Made by a program: the position numbers and the translations under genes. Below the pieces are notes generated by a model. That model worked only from the letters and a program-made list of their open reading frames with translations, did not search any database and was not told where the DNA came from. Source: Lunularia cruciata (taxonomy: Eukaryota > Streptophyta > Marchantiopsida > Lunulariales > Lunulariaceae). Taken from it: a DNA stretch of 64,000 bases. The stretch covers positions 22,697,001-22,761,000 of the forward strand of contig OX419758.1 of assembly GCA_948567375.1 (NCBI GenBank), given 5' to 3'. Each line of letters starts with the position of its first letter. The stretch's first letter is position 1. Positions 12,541-23,756 of this stretch are shown piece after piece.

Positions 12541-13021
12541 GAGGTGCTAGTAAATTTTAGAGAGTATATTTCATAAGGTCAACTTTGTTACTATTCAAAA
12601 TTTAGACCGTTAGAGAAACACGGCCAATCACAGCAAGATGAAGAGGGACATATGCTAATCATAACTCAGAATAAAAAATTGCACTCTTCTCTTGTTTGAA
12701 AACAATCTCACACATCCACATTTACTCCTGGTACCAATGTGTTAATGCATATTAAAAGAGTTTTTACTTTTTACTACACAAAAATGTACAGGTCCACCAT
12801 CCTCACAAGACAGAAAGTCAGCTGAAGAACCTGGGTTTGAAAGAGTCTCGTGCCCACTATTTAAAAGTATTAGTCTGAAGAAACCTCGTTATTCTTCATC
12901 CAGCTGGTACGCTTTATGACCATACCAGGAAGTGTCTAGAGTATCTCGTGGTGTAATCTTCAAGAGCATTTTAGTCAGTATACAATAGAAACTCTTTGAA
13001 TATCATAAATGTAGTTGAATA
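12541..13021. other. unassigned sequence
   Basis: No gene or repeat recognised between S4 and the short retroposon. Confidence 0.35.
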
Positions 13022-13028
13022 GCCAAAT

Positions 13029-13125
13029 TGGGGCTTAGCCCCATGTTACCTTTTTTGTCTCTCCCTTGTACGGCGTGATGGGGTCTTCCCATCCTTCGCT
13101 TTTCCAACGCGGTCGCCTCTTTCTC
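13029..13125 (+). mobile_element. short R2-tail retroposon, copy a
   Basis: A 97-bp unit beginning at the hairpin TGGGGCTTAGCCCCA, followed by a T/C-rich stretch, TGATGGGGTCTTCCCATCC and the 3' end GCGGTCGCC plus TCTTTCTC. It is flanked by GCCAAAT at 13022-13028 and 13126-13132, a plausible 7-bp TSD. The sequence equals the 3' tail of the R2-like element without any of its coding region. Confidence 0.75.
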
Positions 13126-13132
13126 GCCAAAT

Positions 13133-13534
13133 GTAGTCAAATATCATCGTGTTAGTGTTCTTTGCTATATATATCTTTCAAGGAACATATTTTCAACTCA
13201 ACTTGTCAAGATGAGTTGAACAAACTGTACACAACACTCGAGTCACTTGAGTCGTACTAAAGTTGGTGTACTTTACCAGAATAAAATGATTTTGGAGCAG
13301 GAATGTACTGTATCTGCATAGATAGTATATAAGATCCTCATGATTACCCTAGCTACTGCCATACAAGTCTCGACTGCTCTTATCCTTATGGTACTAATGG
13401 GACACCATCACCTTGAACTTGAGTATCTTCTAGGTTGGTGACATTTTCCCTATGGGCGTAACATGATAAGTTTATTTCGTTCTCTCGGCCCACGTGACAT
13501 TTAGAATTAGTAGATTATGGTATTTCCAAATATA
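13133..13534. other. unassigned sequence
   Basis: No recognisable gene or repeat. Confidence 0.35.
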
Positions 13535-13607
13535 ACAAGACGACCGCGTAAGATAACAAAGAGGATGGAAAGGCCCATCAACCCGTAGGTAAAATGGTTA
13601 GGCCTCA
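13535..13607 (-). mobile_element. short R2-tail retroposon, copy b (degenerate)
   Basis: In minus orientation it carries the tail motifs in order: a GCGACCGCG end, AGGATGG, CCCATCAACCCGTA, GTAAAATGG and a decayed hairpin (TTAGGCCTCAA). It lies next to the CCTGAACTA target repeats. The boundaries are approximate and no clean TSD is visible. Confidence 0.6.
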
Positions 13608-13618
13608 ATCCTGAACTA

Positions 13619-13759
13619 TCTTAGGTGAGGTAAAGGTGATTTTTCATATAGACTCTATTGGGGACTAGTTCCATTTTCCCTTTTTCATCTCTCCCTTGCA
13701 CGGCACGGCTTGATGAGGTCTTGACATCCTTCGTGTTTTCTAGGCTGTCGCCGTTTTTC
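13619..13759 (+). mobile_element. 5'-truncated R2-like element with 11-bp TSD
   Basis: A 141-bp insertion that includes the last few codons of the R2-like reading frame (CTTAGGTGAGG to ATATAGACTCTATT) and then the hairpin-plus-tail. ATCCTGAACTA occurs exactly at 13608-13618 and 13760-13770. This shows ordinary 5' truncation by the family, and the unit is longer than the short retroposons. Confidence 0.8.
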
Positions 13760-13818
13760 ATCCTGAACTAAGTTGTATATTGGATTTTTCCAAATGACTA
13801 TGTATAATCCTGAACTAG

Positions 13819-13894
13819 GTAAACAGGCCATCGCTTGATAATAATAAGGATAGGAAGACCCCATCAAACCCTAGGTAAAATAGGATTAAACGCC
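13819..13894 (-). mobile_element. short R2-tail retroposon, copy d with 13-bp TSD
   Basis: A 76-bp degenerate tail unit in minus orientation with GAAGACCCCATCAA and GTAAAATAGG. It is flanked by exact 13-bp repeats AATCCTGAACTAG at 13806-13818 and 13895-13907. Confidence 0.7.
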
Positions 13895-13929
13895 AATCCT
13901 GAACTAGATTGTATATTGGGATGTCAACG

Positions 13930-15740
13930 CTTACCTTTTCCCAGCCACCAAATCGTATGAGCACCCAAATAAATCCACAAGTGGGTTCACTCATCCAAGA
14001 CATAGTCCCATTTTACCTAGTAGGTTTTATCCTTTTACCTATGGGTTTGCCTATCCTTCTTATTGTCTTATGTAAGTTGCTTCTTCTAGCTCACTCGTAG
14101 GTCATAACCTCTTTTCTAACTCTATGTGCATGTTTCTATTTTCCCATCAAGTTTTTTAATTGATAGTCCCTTAATTTGATGAGAACTTTACCGTAAATTC
14201 AGTAAATTCTCTACACGTAGCAACAATATCACTAACACATGACAGTTCGGTACTTTGCTCTCCAACAAAAACAAAATTTATTTTTAATTTTGGTATATTT
14301 TACGAAGAAAAATATGACAAATCATGGATGTTCGGTGTATACAGAATATTCATGTTATGAATTTTACATATTCCGTTACATAGAGTTATTACTTCAGACC
14401 TGGGGATTACACCGTTTTGGAAACTTCTCTTCTCCACTTTCAATGGAAGGAAGATCTTATTCATTTTGACTTTATACCAATGTTTTTAGAACATTGACTA
14501 TATTTAAGTTTTGATATTTTTGAATTTCATGACCGAATTTGTTCAAGAGACTTCATCCGACTCGTTGTTACGGTTCGGTATTCGATGTTTCTGTGGTTTG
14601 TTGAGTGGTGTTCTTTCGACCAAACTTGGCATGCGGTTTCAAAATTTTGCTCTATGCAAATGTATTGTTCTTATAATTCTTTTCAACTTATATTATTTAT
14701 GAATGCATGATTACATCAGGAAGTTTAAATCACATTAAAGTTTGAAGAATTCGAAAGGATTTACTTTGGATTTTTCACTTGTTTTCTAAAAGAAAGAATG
14801 ATCTCGGGAAAAGATGAGTTGACGATCCCCTAAAATAAGTTACATTCATTTGCAATCTCCTTTCCTATGTGTTGCAACAAAAAAAGATTGAATTAGTTAT
14901 CCACCCAAACTAGCAATTTTAGCACTTTGCTTCACTTATTTAATCTTTTGTAGTAGCATGTACTCTCAAAATCATTTCATTCCATTCCAATCGTGTCTAA
15001 AACCTTAGATATTTGAAAGCTAAAATAATCACTTGAGTTTTGGACATGTTTTGTCATCATCAATTATATATTTGTTTATTGAAACAACTTTAATGAGTAG
15101 AGAGCAACTAGAATTAAATGAAACAAATTTTTTCATAACTGACATCGGTAGAACGTCAACCTAATTGATTGATGGGTTAGCTAAGCTATTGAGCAGGCTA
15201 GAGACATTGCTGAGTACCCAAGCTAAGCTCTCTAGCATTCAAGTGAACATTAGAGAATTCAGCTGCCAAGTAGTATTAGGCTCTATATTTTGCTCGACAA
15301 TTTTTGCAGATGTGTTCAATAAACTTTGCTAATGTTCTACTACTTGTTTTATCACATTGTTTTATCAACATAGGATCCGAAATTTTATAAAAATATTTCC
15401 ACCAAAATTAGATAATGAATTTTTTCCAATAATTCCTTCAAAAAAATCCTTCATCTAAAAATTCAATCGATTTATATCAGTTAAAGAAGTTATTGTTTAG
15501 AGTCAGCTAACTAAGTTTTTGGTCTGCTCAGTGATTTTCTAGAAACTAAAGTAAACAAATAGTCCCAATTGCATGGTATGTTCTAGACACTAAAAATAAG
15601 CAGGGACTATAAACAAGGACAAAGGTTAGGATCCCGCCACAAAGACAATGTCATCAACAATATTACTCTGTCTCTGTCTGATGAAACCTATATGCAGAAC
15701 GCACAATATTCATACTGGGGGTGTATGTCATGGAACGTTT
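13930..15740. repeat. interspersed repeat S4, copy 2 (longer)
   Basis: This matches 11695-12540 at both ends and 39960-40610 in its middle (for example TAGCATGTACTCTCAA at about 14955 and 40549). It is longer than copy 1, which appears internally deleted. Short open frames at 14239-14702 have no recognised motif. Between about 15011 and 15575 I see only AT-rich unassigned sequence. Confidence 0.55.
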
Positions 15741-16117
15741 CAAACTGGGTCCCGATGCTTTAAATTCGAGTTTACAGAGGAGAGAACGGAATATGAAATC
15801 GCCCACCAATCTTCTCTAAGAGGTTGATGGATTTATTCGGGTGTTGGCGCACGACAAGAAACTTGCATGGAGCGAAGGCTTTTGGAGAGCAATGTTTTAA
15901 AACAAAATTGGAGGGACTCACGTGGCAATTTTCTCAGAAGTGGCTTCGTGGGTCCACTACCGTCATCATGAGAACTTATTCGTAAGACCGTATAGAAATC
16001 CGCCGCATGATACAAAGTGCATCTGATCTCATGATGATGCATACCGATTTTCAGATCCTTTTGGACCGGAGACCTATTTCCAGCAACTTCAGTGGCCAAT
16101 AGTTATCTATGCTCTAC

Positions 16118-16195
16118 TATGTCTACTCTCCTTTATCTTTTGATTAAGTCGAAGTATATGTCAACTCTCCTTTATCGTTTGATTAAGTCGAAGTA
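16118..16195. repeat. 39-bp tandem duplication
   Basis: TATGTCNACTCTCC blocks at 16118 and 16157 each continue to GATTAAGTCGAAG. The S1 paralogue near 565-597 has one unit. It sits immediately beside the short retroposon insertion. Confidence 0.8.
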
Positions 16196-16284
16196 GGCGA
16201 CCGCGCAGGAAAACCGAAGGATGGGAGGACCCCATCAAGTCGTACAAGGGAGAGACAAAAAAGGTAACATGGGGCTAAGCCCCA
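16196..16284 (-). mobile_element. short R2-tail retroposon, copy e, with AAGTA TSD
   Basis: An 89-bp insertion reading GGCGACCGCG to the hairpin TGGGGCTAAGCCCCA. AAGTA is found at 16191-16195 and 16285-16289. The paralogue at 593-597 has a single AAGTA with no insertion. Confidence 0.85.
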
Positions 16285-19251
16285 AAGTAACACGGCGGGC
16301 TGTCACTATTTGGTTTTCTCTACTCGTTGATGAAGAGCTTTTATTTTACATAACAAGACGAGAGATCCAACACTAGAATCGAAGGGAAAAAGAAAATGAA
16401 TACAAAATACCAAGACGTGCAAAAGGGATAGAGAGCACCGAGGCCCAACAAACCGAAAAGGAACCAAAGTGGATCTAGGACCCCTAAGCCAAGTTAGGGG
16501 AAAACAACAAATTAATGTGTAATCGAGATTTTCTAAGGATATATCTATAGTGAGCGAGAGGAGTGCCTTAATCATGATAGGTGCTCCTACTTTTATTGCC
16601 CATCTATGAAGACCTCCTTTTCAATCTACCCTTCTAGTGTTCGGGGTCTGCGGGAGAGTGTGGAGACGGGGAGGAGAGGGAGTGACATGAGAAGATATTT
16701 ATAATTCCTGAGTTCTCTCTAGCGTATAGCATTTGAGTGAATAGTCAATTCTTTTTTTTTTCAATTTAGATTCCATTGGTATCTAGATTGAAGACTATGG
16801 AGAATGGAGTAAAAAGTTATGAGGATTTTAGCTTTTTTAGGGTTTAGAGTGATCATTACACATTGAGAGTGATGCGTCGCGAATTTTCATTTTCAATCTT
16901 TTTTTTCATGATTAAGTTCCATGGGAATTTAGTTTGAAAATTTTGGAGATGTAAATTGAAAGTTATGAGAGTTTATAAACTTTAGGGTTTGGAGAGATTG
17001 TTTTCTTATGTGAGTAGGGTTGTTGTTTTGCAGATATGGGGAGATATGGAGAGGAGCATAGTGTGTTACTATCATTATTCTTGTGCTAGCCATGGCTACA
17101 CCTTCCCATGTGGGATCGCCTAGAACGACTCGGGATACACCGTGTCCGGTGTATCACCGACGCTTTACCTCGCAAGGGGTAAAGACCCATATGGGAAGGA
17201 TGCACAAGGACTATGATTGGACCACTTGGGATGCCCACGTGAGATGAGCGACCAAATTGACAGCAATGACACTCGGGATTACGCATGCTTCTTTTATTTC
17301 TTCTTTGATTGTTCCAGGGATACCGATTGAGTCGTGGGAGTGGTTAGCTTCTCAAGCGGGTTGCATTTTGGGGTTATTTGAGACTAGTTTTCCATGTCCA
17401 CGTTTATTCCATAGGCTACCCTGCACACTCCATGATGAGGCTAGACAGGCTTTTTGCCTACCATTTGATCATTTGGCATGTGATCCCTTGGATGAGTTAG
17501 CATGGTTCGTATTCCTCTTACTCCCTCAATGGTGTCTTTGCTATGCTAGAGGGGGACATGTGGGGCATAGAGATTTGGCTGCTAGATTTTGTCAATTCCG
17601 AGCGGGGAATTAGGCGGCCCTTCACAAGGAGTCTATTAGGGCTACATGATTCAAGAGACAAGCATCACCACAGGATACCATAGAGTCCACTTGATTACAA
17701 TGGTGTAGGACATTGGGTCAAACGGGTGAGTTTAGTAGAGCAGCACGAGCGCTACAACCTTTGTATATGGTGAGTCCTACTGATGAGACTATCTCTTCCC
17801 TACGCTCACTACATCCTATAGCAGTAGACCACTAGAGGTCTTAGATTATCAGCCTCAATAGCTTTTATGTCTTGATAGGTTGCTATTTGCACAAGCATTT
17901 GCACTGCTCCTTGCCTTTCCTCAAGAGGCTTGTCAGGGATGGTTTATGAGCACCTTAGAGATTGCTTCTAGGCTAATGATCCTTCTAGTGGTTTTACCAA
18001 GTTGTTTCAAGTGGTTGTAGCAATAACAAGAGGACACATTCCTATATTTGTAAGTCGGGTGTTAGGTGCTAGTCAACTTCTTGCGATGGAGAAGGACATG
18101 GGGAGCATTAGACCGATTGCTATTAGAGAGATCTTTTTGCATTTGATGAGTTGCACATTGTCCTTCAATATCATTCTCACTTTTGACAACACCTCAATGC
18201 ACACCAGTTTGGAGAAGCTACACCTGGAGAATGTGAGGCTATATAGAGAAGCACTAGAGCACTCCTAGATATCCATCTGGATGGGTCGTCCTACAGGTGG
18301 ATGTTGAGAATGCTTTTAATAGCGTCTCATGGGCATCTATCTCTAGAGAGCTTAGGGAGGCTGGTGGATCCTTGGCAAGTCTCATTCTGTTTGTGTGGTC
18401 TTTTTATGGCTATCTTGCTTCCTTTTACTACCAGCATGGTGGTTCACAAGAGGGAATCACCGTCTTGGAGACAGTTGTTGGTACACGGCAAGGAGATCCT
18501 TTTGGGGGGTGGGGGGTCTCTTATTTGCCATGGCTTGCTTTAGAGCTCTCCCATCTACTACTTTGGCCATGCTAGGTTGTGTATTTCCCTCCTTGGCAGA
18601 TGATACACACATCATAGGTCCTGTAGATCAGATTAGGCATACCTTTGACTACTTGACTATCGAGCTACATCTAGTAGGCTTGAGAGTCAAGGTGTCAAAG
18701 TGTATGGCATGGTCCCCTTTAGGTGTCCCTCCTCACCTTGAGCTTCCAGAGGGGTGTATCACATCCACAGATGGACTTTGTGTTCTTGGAGTGCTAGTAG
18801 GATCCAAGGATTTTGTCACGTGCTTCTTAGACGCTACCCTTGCAGAGGATGTTCTTCATATGGATGACCTTCCTTACTAGGAGATCTGCAAGTGGCATTT
18901 GGTATACTCTCCTACAGTATTGTTCGTCGACCATCCTACCTCATCCACACAGTTCTCCCCTCATCATCCTTCCTTTCATGTCTAAGAGCATGATAGGAGG
19001 ATTATGGGAGTCTTTGGTGATATTATTGGACCAAGGACTTTTGAGTGTGTGAATTGGGATTCGGCATGTAAACAAACAGCTCTGCCAATCTCATGTGGTG
19101 GGGTTGGCTTGTTATCTATGGAGGAGATGGCACCTATAGCATATTTGGGTAGTTGGACTCTCTTGGCACTCCTACTTTCCTCTCATTTTGTGGTTGCTAA
19201 TAGGTTGGTTTTGGAGACTTATGTGATGGAGGTGGAGGGAGGATCCTTTTT

Positions 19252-19662
19252 TGTAACAATATGGAGTTTAACGATGTAGTTAGTAAGGCTAACAAAGTAG
19301 AGAATAAGCCAAATTATCCTAGAATATTCTAGAAGCATCTAGGAAGCTTCTTAGGAAGCTTCTCAACTAGTTAACTTGTGCCCCAAGTAGGTAATTTCTA
19401 GAAGCTTCTAACTAGCTTAGCTTGCATGCCAAGTAGGCAGCTTCTAGAAGGAAACTTCTTGAGAAGCTTCCTAGTTAACTTGGCTTGTACTCTAAGAAAG
19501 CGGCTTAAGGAAGCCTCTTGAGAAGCTTCTTAAGGGCTTTGTTTGCTACCTATAAATACAAAAACCAAAGCTCATGCTAGGCATTTGGGGTTTTCCCTTA
19601 TTCAAGTGTCCCAATGTGAGTTTCCATTCTCCTATTTCTCTCCTTGGTCTTGGTCTTTTACA
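19252..19662 (+). mobile_element. solo LTR of chromovirus family inside R2-like copy 1
   Basis: It runs TGTAACAATATGG to GGTCTTTTACA, 411 bp, TG...CA ends, and matches the LTRs of 46661-52298 in reverse orientation. T-rich flanks (TTTTT before, TTTTC after) allow a 4-5-bp TSD. Neither other R2-like copy has it here (53280 and 11385 read through). No internal region remains, so LTR-LTR recombination removed it. Confidence 0.9.
19322..19558 (+). promoter_or_regulatory. LTR U3 with heat-shock-element clusters and TATA box
   Basis: Perfect three-unit heat-shock elements are visible: GAATATTCTAGAA at 19322-19334 and TTCTAGAAGCTTC at 19396-19408. Further GAAGCTTC repeats continue to about 19530. 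TATAAATA follows at 19551-19558 in the same orientation, giving a conventional promoter layout. Heat inducibility is inferred by analogy with ONSEN-type LTRs. Confidence 0.6.
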
Positions 19663-20651
19663 TTTTCTCTCCAAGTGTTATTGCGGCAGACAAGAGATAG
19701 TCTATCCTCATGAGCACAAGAGGATTTTCCACCTTTTGCTTCACTACTGTCAGATTGGACTAAAGGTTTGTAGTCTTCCTTGATGGAGCAACAATGTGAG
19801 CATATGCTACATTTTCTCTTAGTTGACTCATCCATTCCTCAGGCTACTAGAGCACGTCTTTGCTCTTGATTTGGCAAGGATGCAAGCTCTTGGATCCTAG
19901 CTCAACCATGCATTAGGGCATTCTGACTTGTACCATCTACTTTCTCTACAACAATGAGGTTTTGCCTAGGTTTGGTCCACCCATCTGCATCTTCATTACT
20001 CACTTGTGAGTGTGGTTCTACACTAGATGTAGCAACGGTCCACATGACACGGTGTCCTTTTGGAGGATAGAGGATAGCTACCCATGATGCCATTAGGGAC
20101 ATAGTGTTTGCTATGGCACAAGAGAGTGGATACTTGGCTTGGAAGAAGCGTTCATATGCTTTGTAGACAACACGTGTCAGGGCAAACTTATATTTGGTCC
20201 GAAATGATCAGGTGATAGTAGCGGATGTCGTGGTTACAAACTCTATGTGGGATAGAGTTTTGAAGAGAGTGATTACCCATCCTCCTAGATGGGCGGCGAG
20301 TGCAACAGCAGGTCGTAAGGTCTCCAAGTATAGGGGCATGCAGCAAGGTCACCTCTTTGTTCCTCTAGCCTTGGAGTTATATGGAGCAATGGACACGGCA
20401 TTTGACACATTTGTCAAGGAGTGCATGAGAGCTTATCATGTTAGGCGTAACGGGGTACCACTCTCACTCTCATACTTTGTAGCATATTTTAGACAGCATG
20501 TGTCTATTGCTCTATAGAGTGCAGTGGTTGGTGCAATCCATAGGAGAGCAATCACATTAGGTGATGTTTCTTTGGATGCTCCAGTTGTGCGTAGACCGTA
20601 CAACTTGCATAGCTTGGATATCTTAGGTGTGGTAGGGCAGATTTCTCATAT

Positions 20652-20747
20652 ACACTCTAGCCCCATGTTACCTTTTTCGTCTCTCCCTTGTATGGCTTGA
20701 TGGGGTCTTTCAATCCTTTGTTTTTCCTACATGGTCACCTACTTTTC
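20652..20747 (+). other. 3' tail of R2-like element (parent of the short retroposons)
   Basis: It contains TAGCCCCATGTTACC, a T/C-rich stretch, GATGGGGTCTTTC and a GGTCACC end. The 5' half of the hairpin is lost in this copy. Equivalent tails occur twice in copy 2 at 54259-54484. The short units at 13029, 16196, 21714 and 58875 correspond to this segment. Confidence 0.75.
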
Positions 20748-21713
20748 TCTATGAAGACCTATAGTTTGAGAGCATTGTAAAGTGATATATACTCTCTGTC
20801 TAGTAGGAGGTGAGCATGCTTAGGAACACATCCATTTCCCTTCTCCTCTAATGGAAATTTTGTGCCTTTACCCTAAGGAGTTTTGCTAAATGGTGATGAA
20901 AGTGCCAAAAAATCTCAATAGCCCAAAGTACAAAGGATAATTGTAGAATGTAATGATCCTCCTTTCCCAAGTGGTGATAACTGTTGTTGCTCTTGTGAAA
21001 ATACTAGCTCGTGCCTAGGAATACCTTTGCTAGTTGAGGTTGGTGACCATTATTTTTAAGCAAGGTAGATTGACCATCTTTGAATATGATAATATTTTCT
21101 CTCGCATGTAAAGAGGTGGTCTAGATAGATCTAACCATAGCTCAATCTATATTGGAAACCATGTAATCCAGAAGATCTTTCCATTGTATTTCATATCGCA
21201 TCATGAACTCTAGTGTGCTTTTTCACAATTGCACATCTTAAAATGTGTACACTTTGTGTATCAAATGGAGACCTATGTGCATACTGGTCTGATAACCCTA
21301 GAAGTGATAGATCTAAATACAAATGGTGATGCACTTTTATAGAAGCTTTCTCCATTTTATGCACACGTACATGGGAATGAAAATTTTGGACAAGGATTCT
21401 TTTTCCCACCTTACATCACTATTTGAAATGTATCAATGCATGAGTATAATCATAAATGCCCAAAAAAATTCTGTTCTTGATTCTTCATGACGTACCACCA
21501 TTATAAAAATATTTGTTAATATAGAGATTTATTATCTGGTCCTCAATAATAAATATTGAGCTGAATAATCTTAAGCTTCAAGCTCTATGATTTGATATGT
21601 TGGTGCCTTCACATCCACTTTTCAATGTTAATATTTTAGACATCTTGATTTTCAATTTTTATATTTATATTTACAACTAAATCTGAAGTGAAAATTCACT
21701 CTATTATTGTTCT

Positions 21714-21810
21714 TTTTTTCTTCTTTTTTTTAAGGAAAAACGAAGGATGGGAAGACCCCATCAAACCGTACAAGGGAGAGAAAAAAAGGTAACATGGGGC
21801 TAAGCCCCAA
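21714..21810 (-). mobile_element. short R2-tail retroposon, copy g, with A-rich 3' tail
   Basis: On the minus strand it starts TTGGGGCTTAGCCCCATG and ends in TTCCTT followed by an A-rich run AAAAAAAAGAAGAAAAAA. TGTTCT flanks it at 21708-21713 and 21811-21816. The S1 paralogue at 2007-2012 is empty. It has the hallmarks of a retroposed RNA. Confidence 0.88.
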
Positions 21811-22514
21811 TGTTCTTGTTGCTTATACTTCTTGCACTTGAGAACCAGTGCGTTTATATTGGTCCATGACGAGTGAATTAGGTCAAAATTCACTCGTCAT
21901 ACTATATTATCAGAACTAAAACATGTCAGTTGAGTTCACTCGTTGTTAAATTTTACTTAACTCACCACTCTATTTCATGTGATTGTTATGTGCATACTGG
22001 GCTTGTGAACTGAATTTAGTGAAAGGGGACATCACCTTTACTTAGGTTTAAATTCTTACGAGCACGTATTCCCATTTTCTGCTGTCCCAAACTTTATATC
22101 TTGCTCACTTTGGCGATTGCTAACGCTGCCCAATAATTCGTCGAATTGGAAACAACTCTAGAATGACTAAGGAAATTAGTGTGAAGATGCAACTCAAGTT
22201 GGACAGCGAAGGGATTATAACACCGTCTTAATCTTAATCTAGAGTTCTCTCGTGAACATGTTCAAAGGAATGAATAAGTCACTTGGCCTCATCATCACTA
22301 TTGGTGAGGCGGGATCACAATATCAGATATTCCAATTTTTATCCATCATCACATATCCAAACATACGGCACATTTTGGTACTCATTAATCCAGTATACTC
22401 AAATATTTTAGTTATTATTAAGTATATACCACATTAGCATTTTTTAATTTTACAAAAATATAGACCCAAATATAATTTTCAACAATTTTATTAACTAATA
22501 TTACTCTACATCCA

Positions 22515-22795
22515 ATTAAAATTTATTAAAAGCTCTGTTGATAGATTTTATTAAAGATATGCTTGGTATAAATATTGATTATATAAGGGCTTGCAACACT
22601 TTGTAATGATATTACTATACCAAAATTTTATTCAAATGATACATATAAGGTTTAATATAAAATTATGATTAGAAATTGTGTCTGGAATTAAATTTTAATT
22701 AAAATCTTAGTTAAAATATTACATAAAAATAAAAAAACTACTTGTTGGGAAAATAATTTCTTATTAAAGACATAGTAAAATATTTGATTATATTA
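22515..22795. other. AT-rich insert absent from S1 copy 1
   Basis: About 280 bp with no counterpart between 2712 and 2725 of the paralogue. No terminal inverted repeat or TSD was convincing. It could equally be a deletion from copy 1. Confidence 0.45.
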
Positions 22796-22994
22796 TGACT
22801 TTTCCATTTAATGATATGATGATGATATATTCCCAAATAAATTGTTTGACATACTACAATGTTTTTTTAGAGAATTATAAGGTTTTATCTCAATTTTATA
22901 TGTTTGTTTTATATTTAATTCCAGAGTTTATTAAAAAATATTTAATCTTAGAATATATTCAAAATAAAATTATTCCTAATTTTCTCAAGAGCTA

Positions 22995-23350
22995 GATAAT
23001 TTAGCCTTAATAACTCATTGAGTAAAACTGATCAACTTGCTATGTAAATGTATGTTTTGAATATGCTCTCTCCAACCTTTTGTTGGAACTCCTATAAACT
23101 CTTCAGCTTGTCAATCTGCACTCCTTGGTGGTTTAACCTCAACCACTAGAAGAATTCTACCATGGGGTTAAACCTCATTATTCCACCACCTCCTATATAT
23201 ATGCACCACCATTCATAGTACTATCATCTCCAACCAATGCACCACTAGATACATCAATGCTACTAGAACTAGAACATGTGGGTATTGCCTATCTACCTCT
23301 CTAGAACCAAGCTTGAGGTGATGGAGATATAGGTCTTTGAACTACATCTT
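22995..23350. other. ~350-bp insert absent from S1 copy 1
   Basis: S1 homology stops at TTTTCTCAAGAG and resumes at TTTGATATAAATG (copy 1 at about 2900-2915). The insert is less AT-rich than its surroundings, has broken frames in all directions and an unknown origin. Confidence 0.5.
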
Positions 23351-23756
23351 CATTTATTTATTTGATATAAATGATAATTTATCATGTTTATTTTATCTTT
23401 AACATAATAAGTAATTTATTAATTTAGAATTTTATGAATGTATACAAAATAGGTCCATAATGGAAGATTTACATGATAACAGGAGTACACATAAAAAGAT
23501 ACCTAATATGTTTAAGCATGATTAATAAGTATTCTATTATATCTCACAAACACATTGATGAGTATAAGATATTCCCATAGGTGTGGTAGGACAGATTTTC
23601 AAATCAATACTAGTAAAGTTTAGTCCTCTTTTATTCAATATGTTTTATCTTTGTATGACTTGATGGGGTCCTCTCATTATTCTTGTTATTGTATATGCTC
23701 ATATTTTCCCCTTTTTTAGTGAAGGTTGTTATATTCATCATCTTTTCCATTCAACC

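Larger units (their letters stand above)
15968..16602 (+). repeat. paralogous segment S1, copy 2, left part
   Basis: Collinear with 396-901. The block TCAGATCCTTTTGGACCG and the stretch around 16310-16600 match closely. It is interrupted by a 39-bp duplication plus a short retroposon and ends at the R2-like insertion. Confidence 0.8.
17092..20651 (+). pseudogene. R2-like polyprotein: zinc finger, reverse transcriptase, endonuclease (broken)
   Basis: The likely start is ATG 17092, conserved in copy 2 at 45511. A C2H2-type finger lies at 17143-17205 with the HX4H pair intact, but the second Cys is Tyr. Reverse transcriptase motif A (VDVENAFNSVS, Asp codon 18300-18302), motif B (GTRQGDPFGG) and motif C (ADD, 18596-18604) follow in pieces 18002-18880. 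After the polymerase comes LPISCGG(V/I)GLLSMEE. A CCHC-like motif CECGSTLD...HMTRC lies at 20004-20066, then 20194-20517 with VADVVVT, KYRGMQQ and PLALELYG. The C-terminal part fits a restriction-like endonuclease (inference). Frameshifts and stops separate every block. Confidence 0.8.
16616..20747 (+). mobile_element. full-length R2-like non-LTR retrotransposon, copy 1
   Basis: It is bounded by exact 13-bp TSDs TCTATGAAGACCT (16603-16615 and 20748-20760) and has an empty paralogous site at 902-914. About 4.1 kb, of which 411 bp is a later solo LTR. Order: ~475-bp leader, broken open reading frame, then the hairpin tail. There are no long terminal repeats and the 3' end is T/C-rich rather than a clean poly(A). 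The copy at 44943-54484 gives the same architecture. I infer target-primed insertion, which is typical of non-LTR elements. Confidence 0.88.
20761..23756 (+). repeat. paralogous segment S1, copy 2, right part
   Basis: Collinear with 915-3520. Similarity is close through 22500, then broken by AT-rich inserts. It again ends in a diverged R2 tail at 23578-23685. Open frames such as 21191-21409 (-) are remnants matching those of copy 1, with no recognised family. Confidence 0.75.

Noticed and set aside
16196-16284. The short unit as a DNA-type MITE
   Set aside because: Its ends (GGCGACC and AGCCCCA) are not inverted repeats of each other, TSD length varies between copies and one copy has an A-rich tail.
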